A stretch of DNA of 64,000 nt. Source: Vibrio porteresiae DSM 19223. GTDB lineage: Bacteria; Pseudomonadota; Gammaproteobacteria; Enterobacterales; Vibrionaceae. Below, one piece after another: positions 35,065-44,587 of the stretch; position 1 is the first letter of the stretch; each line of letters begins with the position of its first letter. Where the stretch lies: NCBI RefSeq assembly GCF_024347055.1, contig NZ_AP024895.1:1116001-1180000 (forward strand), given 5' to 3'. A program made the translations under genes and the position numbers. The notes under the pieces were generated by a model. The model made no database searches. It was not told the DNA's origin and worked only from the letters and a program-made list of their open reading frames with translations.

Positions 35065-36981
35065 ATGAGCATTAATCGTAAGTTTATTCTCGGCATCAGC
35101 TCGCTTATTTGCCTGTTTGCGATTTTGGTGGTGGCTTATCAAAGCGTGACCAATATCGAGAACGTGACTCTTCAGGCACAAGAGCAGCAAAGTGGCGCGA
35201 ATCAGGACATCACACGTTTGCTGAATACCACCAATGACATTATGCTGGATCGAGTCAAAAGCAGTATGGCATTACTTAAAGAACGTAGCTTAGCGTTAGG
35301 GAAGGCGCAGCTAGGTTCTCGCGTGACCGTCGCTAATCGTCAGGCACCGGACCTGCTGTTTGGCCAAGCATCACAAGCCAATCAATATGAATTAGTGGAT
35401 CAACTGACCCAAGTGATGGGCGGAACAGCGACGCTGTTTGCCCGAGATGGTGACCAGTTTGTTCGTGTTTCAACCAACGTGAAAAAAGATGGACAACGCA
35501 GTATCGGCACCGTGTTAGCGCCGACCGGTAAGGCGATGCGTGCGATTAACGCTGGCCAACCGTTTTACGGTGAAGTGGACATTTTGGGCAAACCTTATAT
35601 CGCCGGTTATGAGCCGATTTTTGATGGCAATAATGTGATCGGTATTTGGTATGTCGGTTACTCGGCAGACATGCAGAGTATTGCTGAAGCGATTCAAGAG
35701 TCACGCATTTTACAACAAGGTTTTGTCGCACTGTACGATGCTAAAGACCAAATGCGCATGCACTCAAGCCATGTTTCGGACCAAACCGTTCAACAAGCCC
35801 TGCAAGACAGTGCTGCGTGGCATGTTAAAAAAGCAGAGTTTACGCCATGGGGTTATCAAATCGTAACAGCTTATTCGAATGCTGAAGTGAGTGAACAAAT
35901 CTGGGCTGAGTCACTACGCAGTGCCGGTTTAATCCTCGTCAGTGGTTTAGTGCTGATCCTGTTTAACTCTTGGTTAGTCAACCGCATTGTTGGTAAACCT
36001 TTGGCTGTGTTTGTGCAAGCCATTGAAGATATTGCCCAAGGGGAAGGGGATTTGACCCAACGCTTTGCCATTACCACGCAAGACGAATTGGGCAAAATGG
36101 CGCACGGCTTTAACTTATTGCTCAGTCGTATCCAGCAAACGATTAAAGAAGCCAAGCAAGCAGCAAACGAAGTGGCAAGTTCAACAGAGCGTTTGTTAGG
36201 CTTGGCGAGCCAATCTCACCATGCTTCTGCTGAGCAGACCAAAGAGACCGAGCAAGTGGCTGCTGCATCACACGAATTGAGTCTGTCTGCCCAAGAAGTG
36301 GCGCGTAATACGGCGGATGCGGAAGTCTTTGCGCGTCAAGCGAATGACGATGTACGCCAAGTGGGTGATACATTGAGTCAAACCGTTGCCAATATTCGCC
36401 GTCAGGCACATGACATTGAAGCGTCAAGTGCAGCGGTAGGGGAATTGGTTGATGCGGGTAATCAAATTAGCCGCGTGTTGGCGGTGATTCGTGAGATTGC
36501 TGAGCAAACCAACTTGTTAGCGCTGAACGCCTCGATTGAAGCGGCGCGCGCGGGGGCTCATGGGCGTGGTTTTGCTGTGGTAGCGGATGAGGTACGTTCG
36601 TTGGCTAGTCGCACGCAATCTTCTACCGAAGAGATCCGCGGTATGATTGAACGTATTCAGCACAGCGGTCAACGTGCGTCAGCCCAGATGAACAGTAATC
36701 AGCAAGCAGCGCGCGATAATGCAACCCAAGCCCAAACGGCTGACGAAGTGTTAAAAACGGTATTGACTGCGGTGGACCGAATTTCTCAGTTGAATATTGA
36801 GATTGCCAGTTCGGTAGAGCAGCAGCGCTTAGTGGCTGCTGATGTCAGCAAAAACGTTGACCATATTCGTCAAAGCAGCAGTGAAAACTTGGCGTATAGC
36901 AGTGAAACCACCCAAGCGTGTGAATCACTAGCTCAGTTGGCGCAGCAATTAAGTGACCAGCTTAAACATTACAAAGTGTAG
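35065..36981 (+). CDS. Methyl-accepting chemotaxis protein with Cache sensor
   Basis: About 638 residues from ATG 35065 (AGG 6 nt upstream; ATG 35059 touches the Shine-Dalgarno). Membrane helix about 7-27, periplasmic region about 30-275 with the Cache_3-Cache_2 pattern (G-T-A-T-L-F, F-V-R-V-S-T-N-V, G-Q-P-F-Y-G, I-G-I-W-Y-V-G-Y), second helix about 283-303, HAMP, and a signalling domain with E-Q-T-N-L-L-A-L-N-A-S. No C-terminal pentapeptide. A stand-alone receptor; relatives bind small carboxylates or amines, but the ligand here is unknown. Ends at a hairpin terminator. Confidence 0.92.
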   Translation: MSINRKFILGISSLICLFAILVVAYQSVTNIENVTLQAQEQQSGANQDITRLLNTTNDIMLDRVKSSMALLKERSLALGKAQLGSRVTVANRQAPDLLFGQASQANQYELVDQLTQVMGGTATLFARDGDQFVRVSTNVKKDGQRSIGTVLAPTGKAMRAINAGQPFYGEVDILGKPYIAGYEPIFDGNNVIGIWYVGYSADMQSIAEAIQESRILQQGFVALYDAKDQMRMHSSHVSDQTVQQALQDSAAWHVKKAEFTPWGYQIVTAYSNAEVSEQIWAESLRSAGLILVSGLVLILFNSWLVNRIVGKPLAVFVQAIEDIAQGEGDLTQRFAITTQDELGKMAHGFNLLLSRIQQTIKEAKQAANEVASSTERLLGLASQSHHASAEQTKETEQVAAASHELSLSAQEVARNTADAEVFARQANDDVRQVGDTLSQTVANIRRQAHDIEASSAAVGELVDAGNQISRVLAVIREIAEQTNLLALNASIEAARAGAHGRGFAVVADEVRSLASRTQSSTEEIRGMIERIQHSGQRASAQMNSNQQAARDNATQAQTADEVLKTVLTAVDRISQLNIEIASSVEQQRLVAADVSKNVDHIRQSSSENLAYSSETTQACESLAQLAQQLSDQLKHYKV

Positions 36982-37032
36982 AGCGGTTTAGCATTGATAT
37001 ATCGAGACAGTCTCACGGTATTGTCTCCATAG

Positions 37033-37053
37033 AAAGGGCGCATTGCGCCCTTT
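37033..37053. terminator. Terminator after the Cache MCP gene
   Basis: AAAGGGCGC (37033-37041) and GCGCCCTTT (37045-37053) with a 3-nt loop and a following T. It separates the MCP gene from a convergent esterase gene and may serve both. Confidence 0.85.
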
Positions 37054-37082
37054 TCTCATTGTTGTCGTTGGTGTGTACGGAT

Positions 37083-38333
37083 TCATCTGTGTTGCTGATA
37101 GACCCACTCAATGATCTTAGGATTATTTAGGGTTGGAACCCATGAGAAGTGGTTGAGTGGCACATGCGATGCTGCCATTTCTTGATCGGAATAGAGCGTG
37201 TGGTGATTGGCTTTCGCGCCTTGCTTTTGCAAAATATCAAACATCATGATCGAAGTGTACGGCGTACAGATACGATCGTTTTGAGCTTGGGCAAACCAAA
37301 TAGGAACGCCGGTGATGTTGGTGTCTGACAGGGCGTTTTCCATCTCTTGATAGCTAGACTCGTAATCCTCTTCAGCTAGGCGAAGTGCACTGATTGGCGC
37401 ATCGAAGCGATAGGCAAGATGATACTTATCAGACAAGGGAACGATGGTATCTTTCGCTGCAATGATCACCGCTGCCGCAAACAGTTTGGGGTATTGCATG
37501 ATAAAACGCAGCCCTGCACCGCCACCTGATGACGCGCCAGAGATATAAATTCGTTTTGTGTCGATAAGTTTGGCGTTAACTAGACTTTGGATGAGCTCAT
37601 ATTGAGCGGTATTGTAGCGCTGCATTTGGGCAAATTGGTCTGGAATGTCGGCGATACCAAAGCTGTAATTCTCAGGAAATTGAACCGACAACACAGCGGT
37701 TGGATGACCACTTTCCACCCATGCTGTCGCGCCGCGATTGGCTTCAAGATTGGCTCTAGGATAGGAAGAGGCAAGCACTTCACCACCACCGTGTTCCCAC
37801 ACCATCAAAGGTGCAGGCTGAGCATCTTTGGGCAAATAGAGCCAATAGGATAGGGTGGTTCCATCTTTGGCGACAAACTGATGTTGCACAAAGTCATCCA
37901 CACTGCGGATGTGTGTCTTATAGACCAAATGGGAGGTGGTTAGTTGCGCTAAGTTGCTGTCCACCTCAATACCGAGCAAGCCTTTGGTATCAAAATCCTG
38001 TACATCGACGACTAAGGATTTTCCCACCCAATCGATGTGGGTAACCGGAAGTTCTACGCGTCGATTGGGTGAGTTGTGCTCTTTTGCACTCTGGCCGTCA
38101 TGAAATGTCCCAACCAATTTGAGCTTAAGTCCAGCTAAGGTTTGAGGTTGTAGCGGCTGTGCAAATTGATATTCAATTCGATCGAATCGCTTACCTTGGT
38201 CACCGATATACCACTGCGCGGTCACCGAGTTTAGCGCATTGGTTGTCGTATCTAAGTTGGCGTGAGAAACACAGCCTGTTAGGGAAAGCAGCACAGTGCT
38301 GGATAACAACAAAAGTGAAGATTTAAACGTCAT
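37083..38333 (-). CDS. Lipoprotein esterase/peptidase, alpha/beta hydrolase with N-terminal Ig-like domain
   Basis: About 416 residues from ATG 38333. A lipobox L-T-G-C puts the acylated Cys at residue 21, so the mature protein is membrane-anchored. Residues about 35-140 look like the Ig-like domain that precedes the catalytic domain in bacterial esterases such as Thermotoga EstA. The hydrolase domain has W-E-H-G-G-G (oxyanion region), the nucleophile Ser in S-G-A-S-S-G-G-G, an Asp in A-Q-N-D-R and a His near the end (S-H-V-P-L or L-N-H). It probably hydrolyses esters or short peptides at the cell surface or periplasm. Substrate unknown. Confidence 0.82.
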   Translation of the reverse strand: MTFKSSLLLLSSTVLLSLTGCVSHANLDTTTNALNSVTAQWYIGDQGKRFDRIEYQFAQPLQPQTLAGLKLKLVGTFHDGQSAKEHNSPNRRVELPVTHIDWVGKSLVVDVQDFDTKGLLGIEVDSNLAQLTTSHLVYKTHIRSVDDFVQHQFVAKDGTTLSYWLYLPKDAQPAPLMVWEHGGGEVLASSYPRANLEANRGATAWVESGHPTAVLSVQFPENYSFGIADIPDQFAQMQRYNTAQYELIQSLVNAKLIDTKRIYISGASSGGGAGLRFIMQYPKLFAAAVIIAAKDTIVPLSDKYHLAYRFDAPISALRLAEEDYESSYQEMENALSDTNITGVPIWFAQAQNDRICTPYTSIMMFDILQKQGAKANHHTLYSDQEMAASHVPLNHFSWVPTLNNPKIIEWVYQQHR

Positions 38334-38783
38334 TAGAATCTCTATCATACCTGCCGAGATTTTCTAGGTTAATCAATAATATTGCAGCTGACTTTTCCCG
38401 TGATCACATTTCGCAGCCATTTAACTTGATGCTTACTTGGCTAGATAGATCAGTCTATCGAGCAAGAGTTTGCTGGCAGAACAATGAAATATCAAACTTA
38501 ACGCTTATAAAAATGGACTATGCTTGAAGAGATTAAGCGGCTTTTGCACCTAGGTTTTCCCTCTTGTTATTACCATTTCTATTGATAACGAGCTGGCATA
38601 GGTGGAAGAAGTGTCAATAAAATGGTGTTCGATATTAACAACTTGCATAAATCTTGGCCTGTTTTGTGTAAAACATTGTGTAAAATTGGCGTTATATCAC
38701 AGAGTTGATCATTGCAATTTGTCTTCATTTCTGCACCGTCTATTCTATTAGGATAGTAGTCCTGATCATTGAGCGATTTTTTT
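38334..38783. other. Intergenic region between esterase gene and small hypothetical gene
   Basis: 450 bp. It must hold the promoters of the divergent esterase and small-protein genes. An open frame on the minus strand (38579-38896) overlaps the small gene but shows no family resemblance and no ribosome-binding site, so I leave it out. Nothing else identified. Confidence 0.5.
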
Positions 38784-39125
38784 ATGGTGATGAGCACATT
38801 GTTGTCGTTGGGAAATAGACGTTGGTTTGCGAGCAAACCTTCTACAGTGGGTGTGTTTGCCGTCGAATCTCTGCTCAATAAGGTGCAGAGTAGCATGGTA
38901 TCGGGGCACTTTTATTGCTTGGAAAATCGTCTTACTCATCAAGAGATTGAGTCGATTGAAGAGCACTATACGTATAAAGATTATAAAGCGATTCAAGAGC
39001 AGTACGAACAATATGTGGTTTTACTGCGCTTGATTAAGCAAGAAGAAAACAGTGCCAGAGTCAATTGTTTGACAGGTCAATTAGATGTGGTGTTAGGCCA
39101 ACTCGAAAAGCACCTATCAGCGTAA
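38784..39125 (+). CDS. Small hypothetical protein, helical
   Basis: About 113 residues from ATG 38784 (ATG 38790 also possible; neither has a strong ribosome-binding site). Predominantly charged and helical, with a Glu/Tyr-rich stretch (E-E-H-Y-T-Y-K-D-Y-K) and a C-terminal amphipathic helix. No signal peptide, no membrane helix, no recognised domain. A strong terminator 30 bp after the stop supports a real transcript. It overlaps an antisense open frame that I consider spurious. Confidence 0.6.
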   Translation: MVMSTLLSLGNRRWFASKPSTVGVFAVESLLNKVQSSMVSGHFYCLENRLTHQEIESIEEHYTYKDYKAIQEQYEQYVVLLRLIKQEENSARVNCLTGQLDVVLGQLEKHLSA

Positions 39126-39154
39126 TGGATTCAAAAGAGCAAAATCGGAATTAT

Positions 39155-39188
39155 GAAAAAGGGAACTGAGTAATCAGTTCCCTTTTTC
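39155..39188. terminator. Strong bidirectional terminator
   Basis: Perfect 15-bp stem (39155-39169 with 39174-39188), 4-nt loop gtaa, A-run before and T-run after. Serves the small hypothetical gene and the convergent oxidoreductase gene. Confidence 0.92.
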
Positions 39189-39211
39189 TTTTTTATGCGT
39201 TGGTCGCGAGA

Positions 39212-40312
39212 TTATGCCGATTTAAACAAACTGGCTAAGCCGTGCGGCTGGCAGCGTAAATACTGAGGTGATACTGCAATGGTATCCCCCAGTTCTGCGG
39301 CAGCATGCCAAGGCCAACGAGGGTTGTAAAGAAGACCGCGCGCTAGGCCAATTGCATCTGCTTGGCCTTGCTGCACGATCTCTTCGGCTTGATGAGGGTC
39401 GGTAATCAATCCGACAGCAATCACTGGCATGGTAACCTGTGCTTTGATCTGCTCAGCAAAGGGGACTTGGTAGTTTGGACCCACTTTCAGTTGCTGCTGA
39501 GCACTGAGACCGCTACTCGAAACATGTATGTAGTGGCAACCTTTAGTATCCAGTATTTTCGCCAGTGCGATACTTTGTTCAGTATCCCAACCACCTTCAA
39601 CCCAATCGGTCGCGCTAATTCGTATCCCCACCATAAACGATGACGGTACAGCGGCTTTAATCGCCTCAAACACTTGCAGTACTAAGCGCATGCGATTTTC
39701 TAAACTGCCGCCAAATTCATCTTCACGCTGGTTACTGATTGGCGATAAAAACTGGTGCAGCAAATAGCCGTGCGCGGCATGAATTTCGATCCCTTGGAAC
39801 CCGGCAGCTTGCGCTCGTAAAGCGCCAGCAACGAATTCATTGATCACACGCTCAATGTCTTCGAGGCTAAGGGCGTTGGGGGTTGGATCGGTGGCAGCGA
39901 AAGTGCTCTCGCTTGGCGCGACTGTCTGCCAACCGTTGGGTTGATCTGCCGCAATTGGTTTGCCACCTTCCCATGGTTTGCTGGTGGATGCTTTGCGCCC
40001 AGCGTGACCTAATTGCATGATCATTGGGGTAGCGCTGTAGCGACTCACGTGACTGACCACTTGTTGCCAAGCATCTTGGCACTCTTGGTTCCAAATGCCC
40101 GCATCGGCATAACTAATACGACCTTCTGGTGCAACGGCACTGGCTTCTACGATCAGCAGACCCGCACCCGATTGAGCGAGCGTGGCATAGTGCTGTTCAT
40201 GCCATGGCTGCACTATACCGTTTTCGGCAGAGTACATGCACATCGGGGCGACGATAATCCGGTTAGCTAAGGTCGTTTGACCGAAAGTGATAGGGCTAAA
40301 TAGGGCTGACAC
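39212..40312 (-). CDS. namA: NADH:flavin oxidoreductase, Old Yellow Enzyme family (YqjM/NamA-like)
   Basis: About 366 residues from GTG 40312. The ATG at 40327 overlaps an AAGGAG that sits 6 nt before the GTG, and starting at the GTG gives the family N-terminus S-A-L-F-S-P-I. FMN-dependent TIM barrel: the thermophilic-like/YqjM signature C25-M-Y27 in A-P-M-C-M-Y-S, the substrate-binding His pair in I-H-A-A-H-G-Y-L-L-H, and the phosphate-binding G-L-A-R-G near the end. It reduces activated C=C bonds (enals, enones, nitro compounds) using NAD(P)H, usually as a detoxifying or stress enzyme. Stands alone. Confidence 0.9.
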   Translation of the reverse strand: MSALFSPITFGQTTLANRIIVAPMCMYSAENGIVQPWHEQHYATLAQSGAGLLIVEASAVAPEGRISYADAGIWNQECQDAWQQVVSHVSRYSATPMIMQLGHAGRKASTSKPWEGGKPIAADQPNGWQTVAPSESTFAATDPTPNALSLEDIERVINEFVAGALRAQAAGFQGIEIHAAHGYLLHQFLSPISNQREDEFGGSLENRMRLVLQVFEAIKAAVPSSFMVGIRISATDWVEGGWDTEQSIALAKILDTKGCHYIHVSSSGLSAQQQLKVGPNYQVPFAEQIKAQVTMPVIAVGLITDPHQAEEIVQQGQADAIGLARGLLYNPRWPWHAAAELGDTIAVSPQYLRCQPHGLASLFKSA

Positions 40313-40480
40313 ACTTTTCTCCTTCATTATGATTAGTTAGTGAGAAATATGAATGGATAGTAATGCCATTCATACCGCACTCATTGGGGTTAGACAAGTA
40401 TGTTGATTGGGTGAATTAATTGGACGGTAATGGATTGACTGTGCGGATGGCTTGTTTCGTTTTATGGGGAATAAAACAGC

Positions 40481-40504
40481 AAGGCCTCCTTTTCAGGAGG
40501 CCTT
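40481..40504 (-). terminator. Terminator downstream of mqo
   Basis: AAGGCCTCCT (40481-40490) pairs with AGGAGGCCTT (40495-40504) around TTTC, 9 bp after the mqo stop codon. On the minus strand it is followed by GCTGTTTTATT. Confidence 0.82.
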
Positions 40505-40512
40505 GAAATGGA

Positions 40513-42123
40513 TTAATTGAGCGATTCGTACTGCTCTTCATCACTGGTTTGCTCAGTGGCAACTGGCTCTTCTGACCAATCGTCTAAATGGTGTTCTAGG
40601 CCAAGCACCTTACTGGTTTCCAGCAAGATTTTTTGATTGAGCTCTGGCTGGTCGTGGAGTGACTCACCGTAAGATGGCACCATCGCTTTGATCTTAGCTT
40701 GCCATTCAGGACTTGCCATCTCTTGGGCAAAGCAGCTTTCAAGCAGTTCCAGCATGATTGCCGCTGATGTTGATGCGCCAGGTGATGCGCCAAGCATGGC
40801 AGTAAGGCTACCATCTTGTGCATTCACTAGCTCAGTGCCCAACTGAAGTTGTCCGCCTTTGCCAGGGACGTTTTTGATGATTTGCACACGTTGACCTGCT
40901 TGCCATAAACGCCAATCTTGCTGTTTTGCTTGTGGAAAGAAGGTTTGCAGTGCAGCAAAGCGGTCGTTGTCGGTTTGGCGTAGCTGACCAATCAAGTAGG
41001 TGACTAGATTAAAGTTGGTCACGCCCACTTTTGCCATAGGCAGTACGTTGGCTGGGGTTAGTGAACCGAACAGATCCCAAAGCGATCCCTCTTTAAGGAA
41101 TTTACTTGAGAAACTCGCGAACGGTCCAAATAGCAGTAGGCGTTTGCCGTCTATCACGCGCGTATCTAAGTGAGGAACGGACATCGGTGGCGCCCCAACA
41201 GAGGCTTTGCCATACACTTTGGCCAAATGCTCTTCGACCAACTCTTGATTTTCGGTAACGAGGAACTGACCTCCGACAGGAAAGCCTGCGTAAGCGCGCG
41301 CTTCAGGAATGCCGGATTTTTGTAGTAAACGTAGCGACGCACCACCTGCACCAATGAATACGTACTTAGCACGTACTTGGCGAATAGGTGTGTTGGCTTT
41401 GGTATCTTGCACCGATACAGACCAGCCACCCTGAGGATGACGTTTGATATCAGTGACTTGGTGGTTAGTGTGCAGTGAAAAGTGATCGTTATTAGTCAGT
41501 TGTTTAACTAACTGTTGGGTCAGCGCACCGAAGTTAACATCGGTTCCAAGACGGGTACGAGTTGCCGCAATCGGTTGATTTTTATCGCGACCGTTCATCA
41601 CCAATGGAATCCATGATTTGATTTGATCGGCGTCTTCTGAGTAAGCCATACCATCAAAAAGAGGGCTGCGATGCATTGCCTGAAAACGTTTGCGCAGGTA
41701 GCGAACATTATCTTCGCCCCAGACAAAACTCATGTGAGGGACACTGTTAATGAAGCTGCTTGGGTTTTTAATCAAACCGTGCTTGACCAAGTAAGCCCAA
41801 AATTGACGAGACAGCTGAAATTGCTCGTAGATTTTGATTGCTTTGGAGATGTCGATTTGACCGTCGCTTTTTTCAGGGGTGTAGTTCATTTCAGCTAAGG
41901 CTGAATGACCTGTGCCTGCGTTGTTCCAACCATATGAGCTTTCTTGAGCAACATCGCCCAAGCGTTCAAACATCTCAATGGTCCAGTTAGGTTCAAGCTG
42001 TTGTAAGAAAGTTCCTAGTGTGGCACTCATCACACCGCCACCAATTAGAACCACGTCCACCAGCTGTTCCTTTGCATCAGAATGAAGCTGGTTCAATCCA
42101 TTATGACCAGATACTTTTTTCAT
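40513..42123 (-). CDS. mqo: Malate:quinone oxidoreductase
   Basis: 536 residues. FAD-binding start D-V-V-L-I-G-G-G-V-M-S-A-T-L at about 24-37, then the E-S-S-Y-G-W-N-N-A-G-T-G-H motif typical of Mqo, and S-P-G-A-S-T-S in the C-terminal half. It oxidises L-malate to oxaloacetate and feeds electrons to the membrane quinone pool, bypassing NAD-dependent malate dehydrogenase. The C-terminal 25 residues are acidic and variable. Single-gene unit with its own terminator; a 379 bp region upstream separates it from the PepSY gene. Confidence 0.95.
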   Translation of the reverse strand: MKKVSGHNGLNQLHSDAKEQLVDVVLIGGGVMSATLGTFLQQLEPNWTIEMFERLGDVAQESSYGWNNAGTGHSALAEMNYTPEKSDGQIDISKAIKIYEQFQLSRQFWAYLVKHGLIKNPSSFINSVPHMSFVWGEDNVRYLRKRFQAMHRSPLFDGMAYSEDADQIKSWIPLVMNGRDKNQPIAATRTRLGTDVNFGALTQQLVKQLTNNDHFSLHTNHQVTDIKRHPQGGWSVSVQDTKANTPIRQVRAKYVFIGAGGASLRLLQKSGIPEARAYAGFPVGGQFLVTENQELVEEHLAKVYGKASVGAPPMSVPHLDTRVIDGKRLLLFGPFASFSSKFLKEGSLWDLFGSLTPANVLPMAKVGVTNFNLVTYLIGQLRQTDNDRFAALQTFFPQAKQQDWRLWQAGQRVQIIKNVPGKGGQLQLGTELVNAQDGSLTAMLGASPGASTSAAIMLELLESCFAQEMASPEWQAKIKAMVPSYGESLHDQPELNQKILLETSKVLGLEHHLDDWSEEPVATEQTSDEEQYESLN

Positions 42124-42502
42124 TGGGCGTTACATCTCTTTTCACTTGCTAACATTTATAATCACATCCGTCCGCCATGGTTTTTATGATTTAAATCCAC
42201 AAAAGACCCGATACTGTATCACTGTCACTGAACAATGGATCATCGGAATTGGGGTTTTTTATGCAGCGGCGAGGTTTCTTTTTGTGTGTATCAACACCGA
42301 GGAGCCTTCAACTTTAGTATTAGGAACCTTGGGTGAATATACCATCATTCAAACTTGTAACAAGCGGTTATCAATTGATTAGTGCTGTTTACATAGAGAT
42401 ATGTCGCAAATATGTCATTCGGTCACACTTTGTTACTTTTATGAAAAAAGGCACCAGCGGTGCCTTTTTATTCATATTAGAGTAATGGCTCGCTTGCGAG
42501 CG
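42124..42502. other. Intergenic region between mqo and the PepSY gene
   Basis: 379 bp holding the mqo promoter region and, at its right end, the terminator of the PepSY gene. An open plus-strand frame (42146-42382) has no recognisable family and no ribosome-binding site; I treat it as noise. Confidence 0.55.
42445..42469 (-). terminator. Terminator of the PepSY-domain gene
   Basis: Perfect 11-bp stem (42445-42455 with 42459-42469), 3-nt loop, with T-run on the minus strand. It lies 34 bp after the stop of the PepSY gene. Confidence 0.88.
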
Positions 42503-43894
42503 CTATTGTGCGGTAGCCAATACCCCACTTTTATTCAAGTGCCAGCGCAACAAATCGATCGCAATGAACACTACTAGGCTTACGCCCATCACTGGCAGTG
42601 ACCAACCGAGAAACAGTGCGACAATAAGTACCAGTGTGCGACCTAAGATCGATAATTTGAGCCAAGCGGCGGTTAAAGGCTCCATCATGTTGCCTGCTTT
42701 AGGGCGGCGGACCCACCACATGCGATAGCCCCAGACGATCATGGTGCATAAAGAGAGGCCAAACAGGGCGAGCACAATTTGATTTGGTAAGCCAAACAGT
42801 ACGCCCATATGTGCATCGATACCCCAGCGAATCAACTTCGCCACGATTGGATAATCAGCAAAATTGGCATGGCTCACGACGTGATCGTTGGTTGGGTCGA
42901 TAGCCACACTATCGACTTGCGTTGGCCAGGCGCGATCGATCTCTTGTACCACCCAAGCACTGCCCGCTTTATAGGCGGGAACCACCTCAATTTTGCCAGC
43001 ATCAATGCCAAAATCGCGCGCCGCTGTTACCACGCTATCAAATTGCGTATCTTGATAGACATACTTGCTGTTGGTGACTGGCAATTGGCGTGATGCCGTT
43101 GGTGTTACCCAACCAATGGCTTGCCGCCACTGGGCAATATTACTCCCAGCCCATTTAGACCAAGTTAAGCCAGTGGCAGAGAAAAACAGCAGGCCTAGCG
43201 CAATCCATACGCCCACTTGACTGTGGCGCGAACGATGATGCGCCCATGATCCTTTTTTGCTTTCTCGACCAATGGCGCGGCGTTGAGTCCACCATAAATA
43301 AAGACCGCCTAATGCCGCCACCCACATCCAAGAAGCGGCGAGTTCGCTGTAGTTACGTCCCACAGGGCCAAGGAGTAAATCGGTGTGCATAAAGTCGATG
43401 GCGATACGCAGCGGCAAAATTCCACTGGTGCCATAACTGGCAAGATCACCACGAATGGCTAACGTGACCGGATCAACAAATAGCGTGCGAACTTGGTAGT
43501 GATCAAGTGTGGGATCACGAAACAGTACGCGCGTGGTTTGTCCCGGCGCTGGAGCAGGGCGCACGGATTTAATCACCAGTGGCGTGGCGAGCGCTTGACG
43601 CGCCGCAGCGATTTGCAAACTCAAGGGCTGAGGTTGACCTTGGCTCGTGGTGGTCAGTTCATCGTGATAAACCCACTGTTCTAGTTGCGGTGTCATCACA
43701 TAAAGAGTGCCCGTTAAAGCGGCCATAAAAATGAAGGGTCCGATAAATAGGCCGATATAGAAATGTAAACGACGAATAAAGGCACTTGCCCCCTGATTGA
43801 GCGGGGTGCTTTTTGTTGAGTCCGATTGTGTTGAGTCTGAACTTTGCTTTAACACGGTATCACAACGAGTTGAAGACGCAGCTTTGGCAGGCAT
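42503..43894 (-). CDS. PepSY-associated membrane protein (putative iron/siderophore reductase type)
   Basis: About 463 residues from ATG 43894 (M-P-A-K start; frame extends upstream without a good start). Ser/Thr-rich cytoplasmic N-terminus, then the R-R-L-H-F-Y-I-G-L-F-I-G-P-F first helix, a periplasmic PepSY region, two central helices, a second PepSY region, and two to three C-terminal helices. His residues near the first, third and fourth helices (L-H-F, D-F-M-H-T, D-A-H-M-G) could bind haem. Relatives are linked to uptake or reduction of iron siderophores. A DUF2946 gene lies 136 bp upstream on the same strand, as often seen near TonB-dependent systems; no TonB receptor is in the window. 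Confidence 0.82.
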   Translation of the reverse strand: MPAKAASSTRCDTVLKQSSDSTQSDSTKSTPLNQGASAFIRRLHFYIGLFIGPFIFMAALTGTLYVMTPQLEQWVYHDELTTTSQGQPQPLSLQIAAARQALATPLVIKSVRPAPAPGQTTRVLFRDPTLDHYQVRTLFVDPVTLAIRGDLASYGTSGILPLRIAIDFMHTDLLLGPVGRNYSELAASWMWVAALGGLYLWWTQRRAIGRESKKGSWAHHRSRHSQVGVWIALGLLFFSATGLTWSKWAGSNIAQWRQAIGWVTPTASRQLPVTNSKYVYQDTQFDSVVTAARDFGIDAGKIEVVPAYKAGSAWVVQEIDRAWPTQVDSVAIDPTNDHVVSHANFADYPIVAKLIRWGIDAHMGVLFGLPNQIVLALFGLSLCTMIVWGYRMWWVRRPKAGNMMEPLTAAWLKLSILGRTLVLIVALFLGWSLPVMGVSLVVFIAIDLLRWHLNKSGVLATAQ

Positions 43895-44030
43895 TTTCTC
43901 TTCTCTTATTTTGAATATGTGCAAGCGCAACAACAGGCAAAGCGAGATGGCTTGGTTGTTAGCGCTAATCAATCCTCATCGGTTTTAAGAAGTAAATGCG
44001 TTTCTTGAAGCCGGTGGGATAATAAGTTAA

Positions 44031-44396
44031 TCAATGAAGTGAAGCGGTTAGCGGCGGGGCGCGAGGTCGATAAATGGCCCGTTGAATCGGCAGATAGAAC
44101 TGATAATCGGTAGAGATAGCGCGATAAAGCAGCAAAAATGTGGCGGCAGCGATGGCGAGAATTGGACTAAAAACCGCATGTAAGGTTGGTAAAAGGTCAC
44201 AGTAGGCACACCAGCTCATATGAGCTTGTGCATGATCCATCTCGGTCGCTGGGGCATGATGCTGCATGTGTGACATCTCGTGCCCACGCGGCATCGACAT
44301 GACCATGCTCATCGAAATAAGCGGTGCGATGTAGAGTAATAGCACGGCAAACAGCGAGAGCCATGCAGCGCGGCGCATTACTGGAGGAAGTAACAT
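44031..44396 (-). CDS. DUF2946 family His/Met-rich membrane protein
   Basis: 121 residues. Hydrophobic helix at about 10-30, then a periplasmic stretch rich in Met and His (S-M-S-M-V-M-S-M-P-R-G-H and H-M-Q-H-H), the W-C-A-Y-C-D-L-L motif typical of DUF2946, and a second helix at about 75-95. The metal-ligand residues suggest copper or iron handling, but no function is established for the family. It probably shares a transcript with the PepSY gene downstream. Confidence 0.78.
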   Translation of the reverse strand: MLLPPVMRRAAWLSLFAVLLLYIAPLISMSMVMSMPRGHEMSHMQHHAPATEMDHAQAHMSWCAYCDLLPTLHAVFSPILAIAAATFLLLYRAISTDYQFYLPIQRAIYRPRAPPLTASLH

Positions 44397-44499
44397 CTGC
44401 TTATTTTACAATCGCTTTAATCGTGGGTAACAAGTTGGACGACAATATAACATACCTGTTACATCAAAAGATAGAATGAGAGTAATTTGCAATAAAAAA

Positions 44500-44523
44500 A
44501 TCCCTACTCGGGCGAGTAGGGAT
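44500..44523 (-). terminator. Terminator of the pectate lyase gene
   Basis: ATCCCTACTC (44500-44509) pairs with GAGTAGGGAT (44514-44523) around GGGC. On the minus strand it runs into TTTTTTTATT, 65 bp after the lyase stop codon. Confidence 0.92.
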
Positions 44524-44587
44524 AATGGGGGAAGAGCGTGAACAGCTTCCCGATTAAAGGGCTCTATTTAGAGCGCAAAGGCCTTAA

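Noticed and set aside
38579..38896. 105-codon open frame on the minus strand overlapping the small helical gene
   Set aside because: No start signal, no family, and the plus-strand gene has a matching terminator.
42146..42382. 78-codon open frame between mqo and the PepSY gene
   Set aside because: No ribosome-binding site and no recognisable sequence; lies in promoter DNA.
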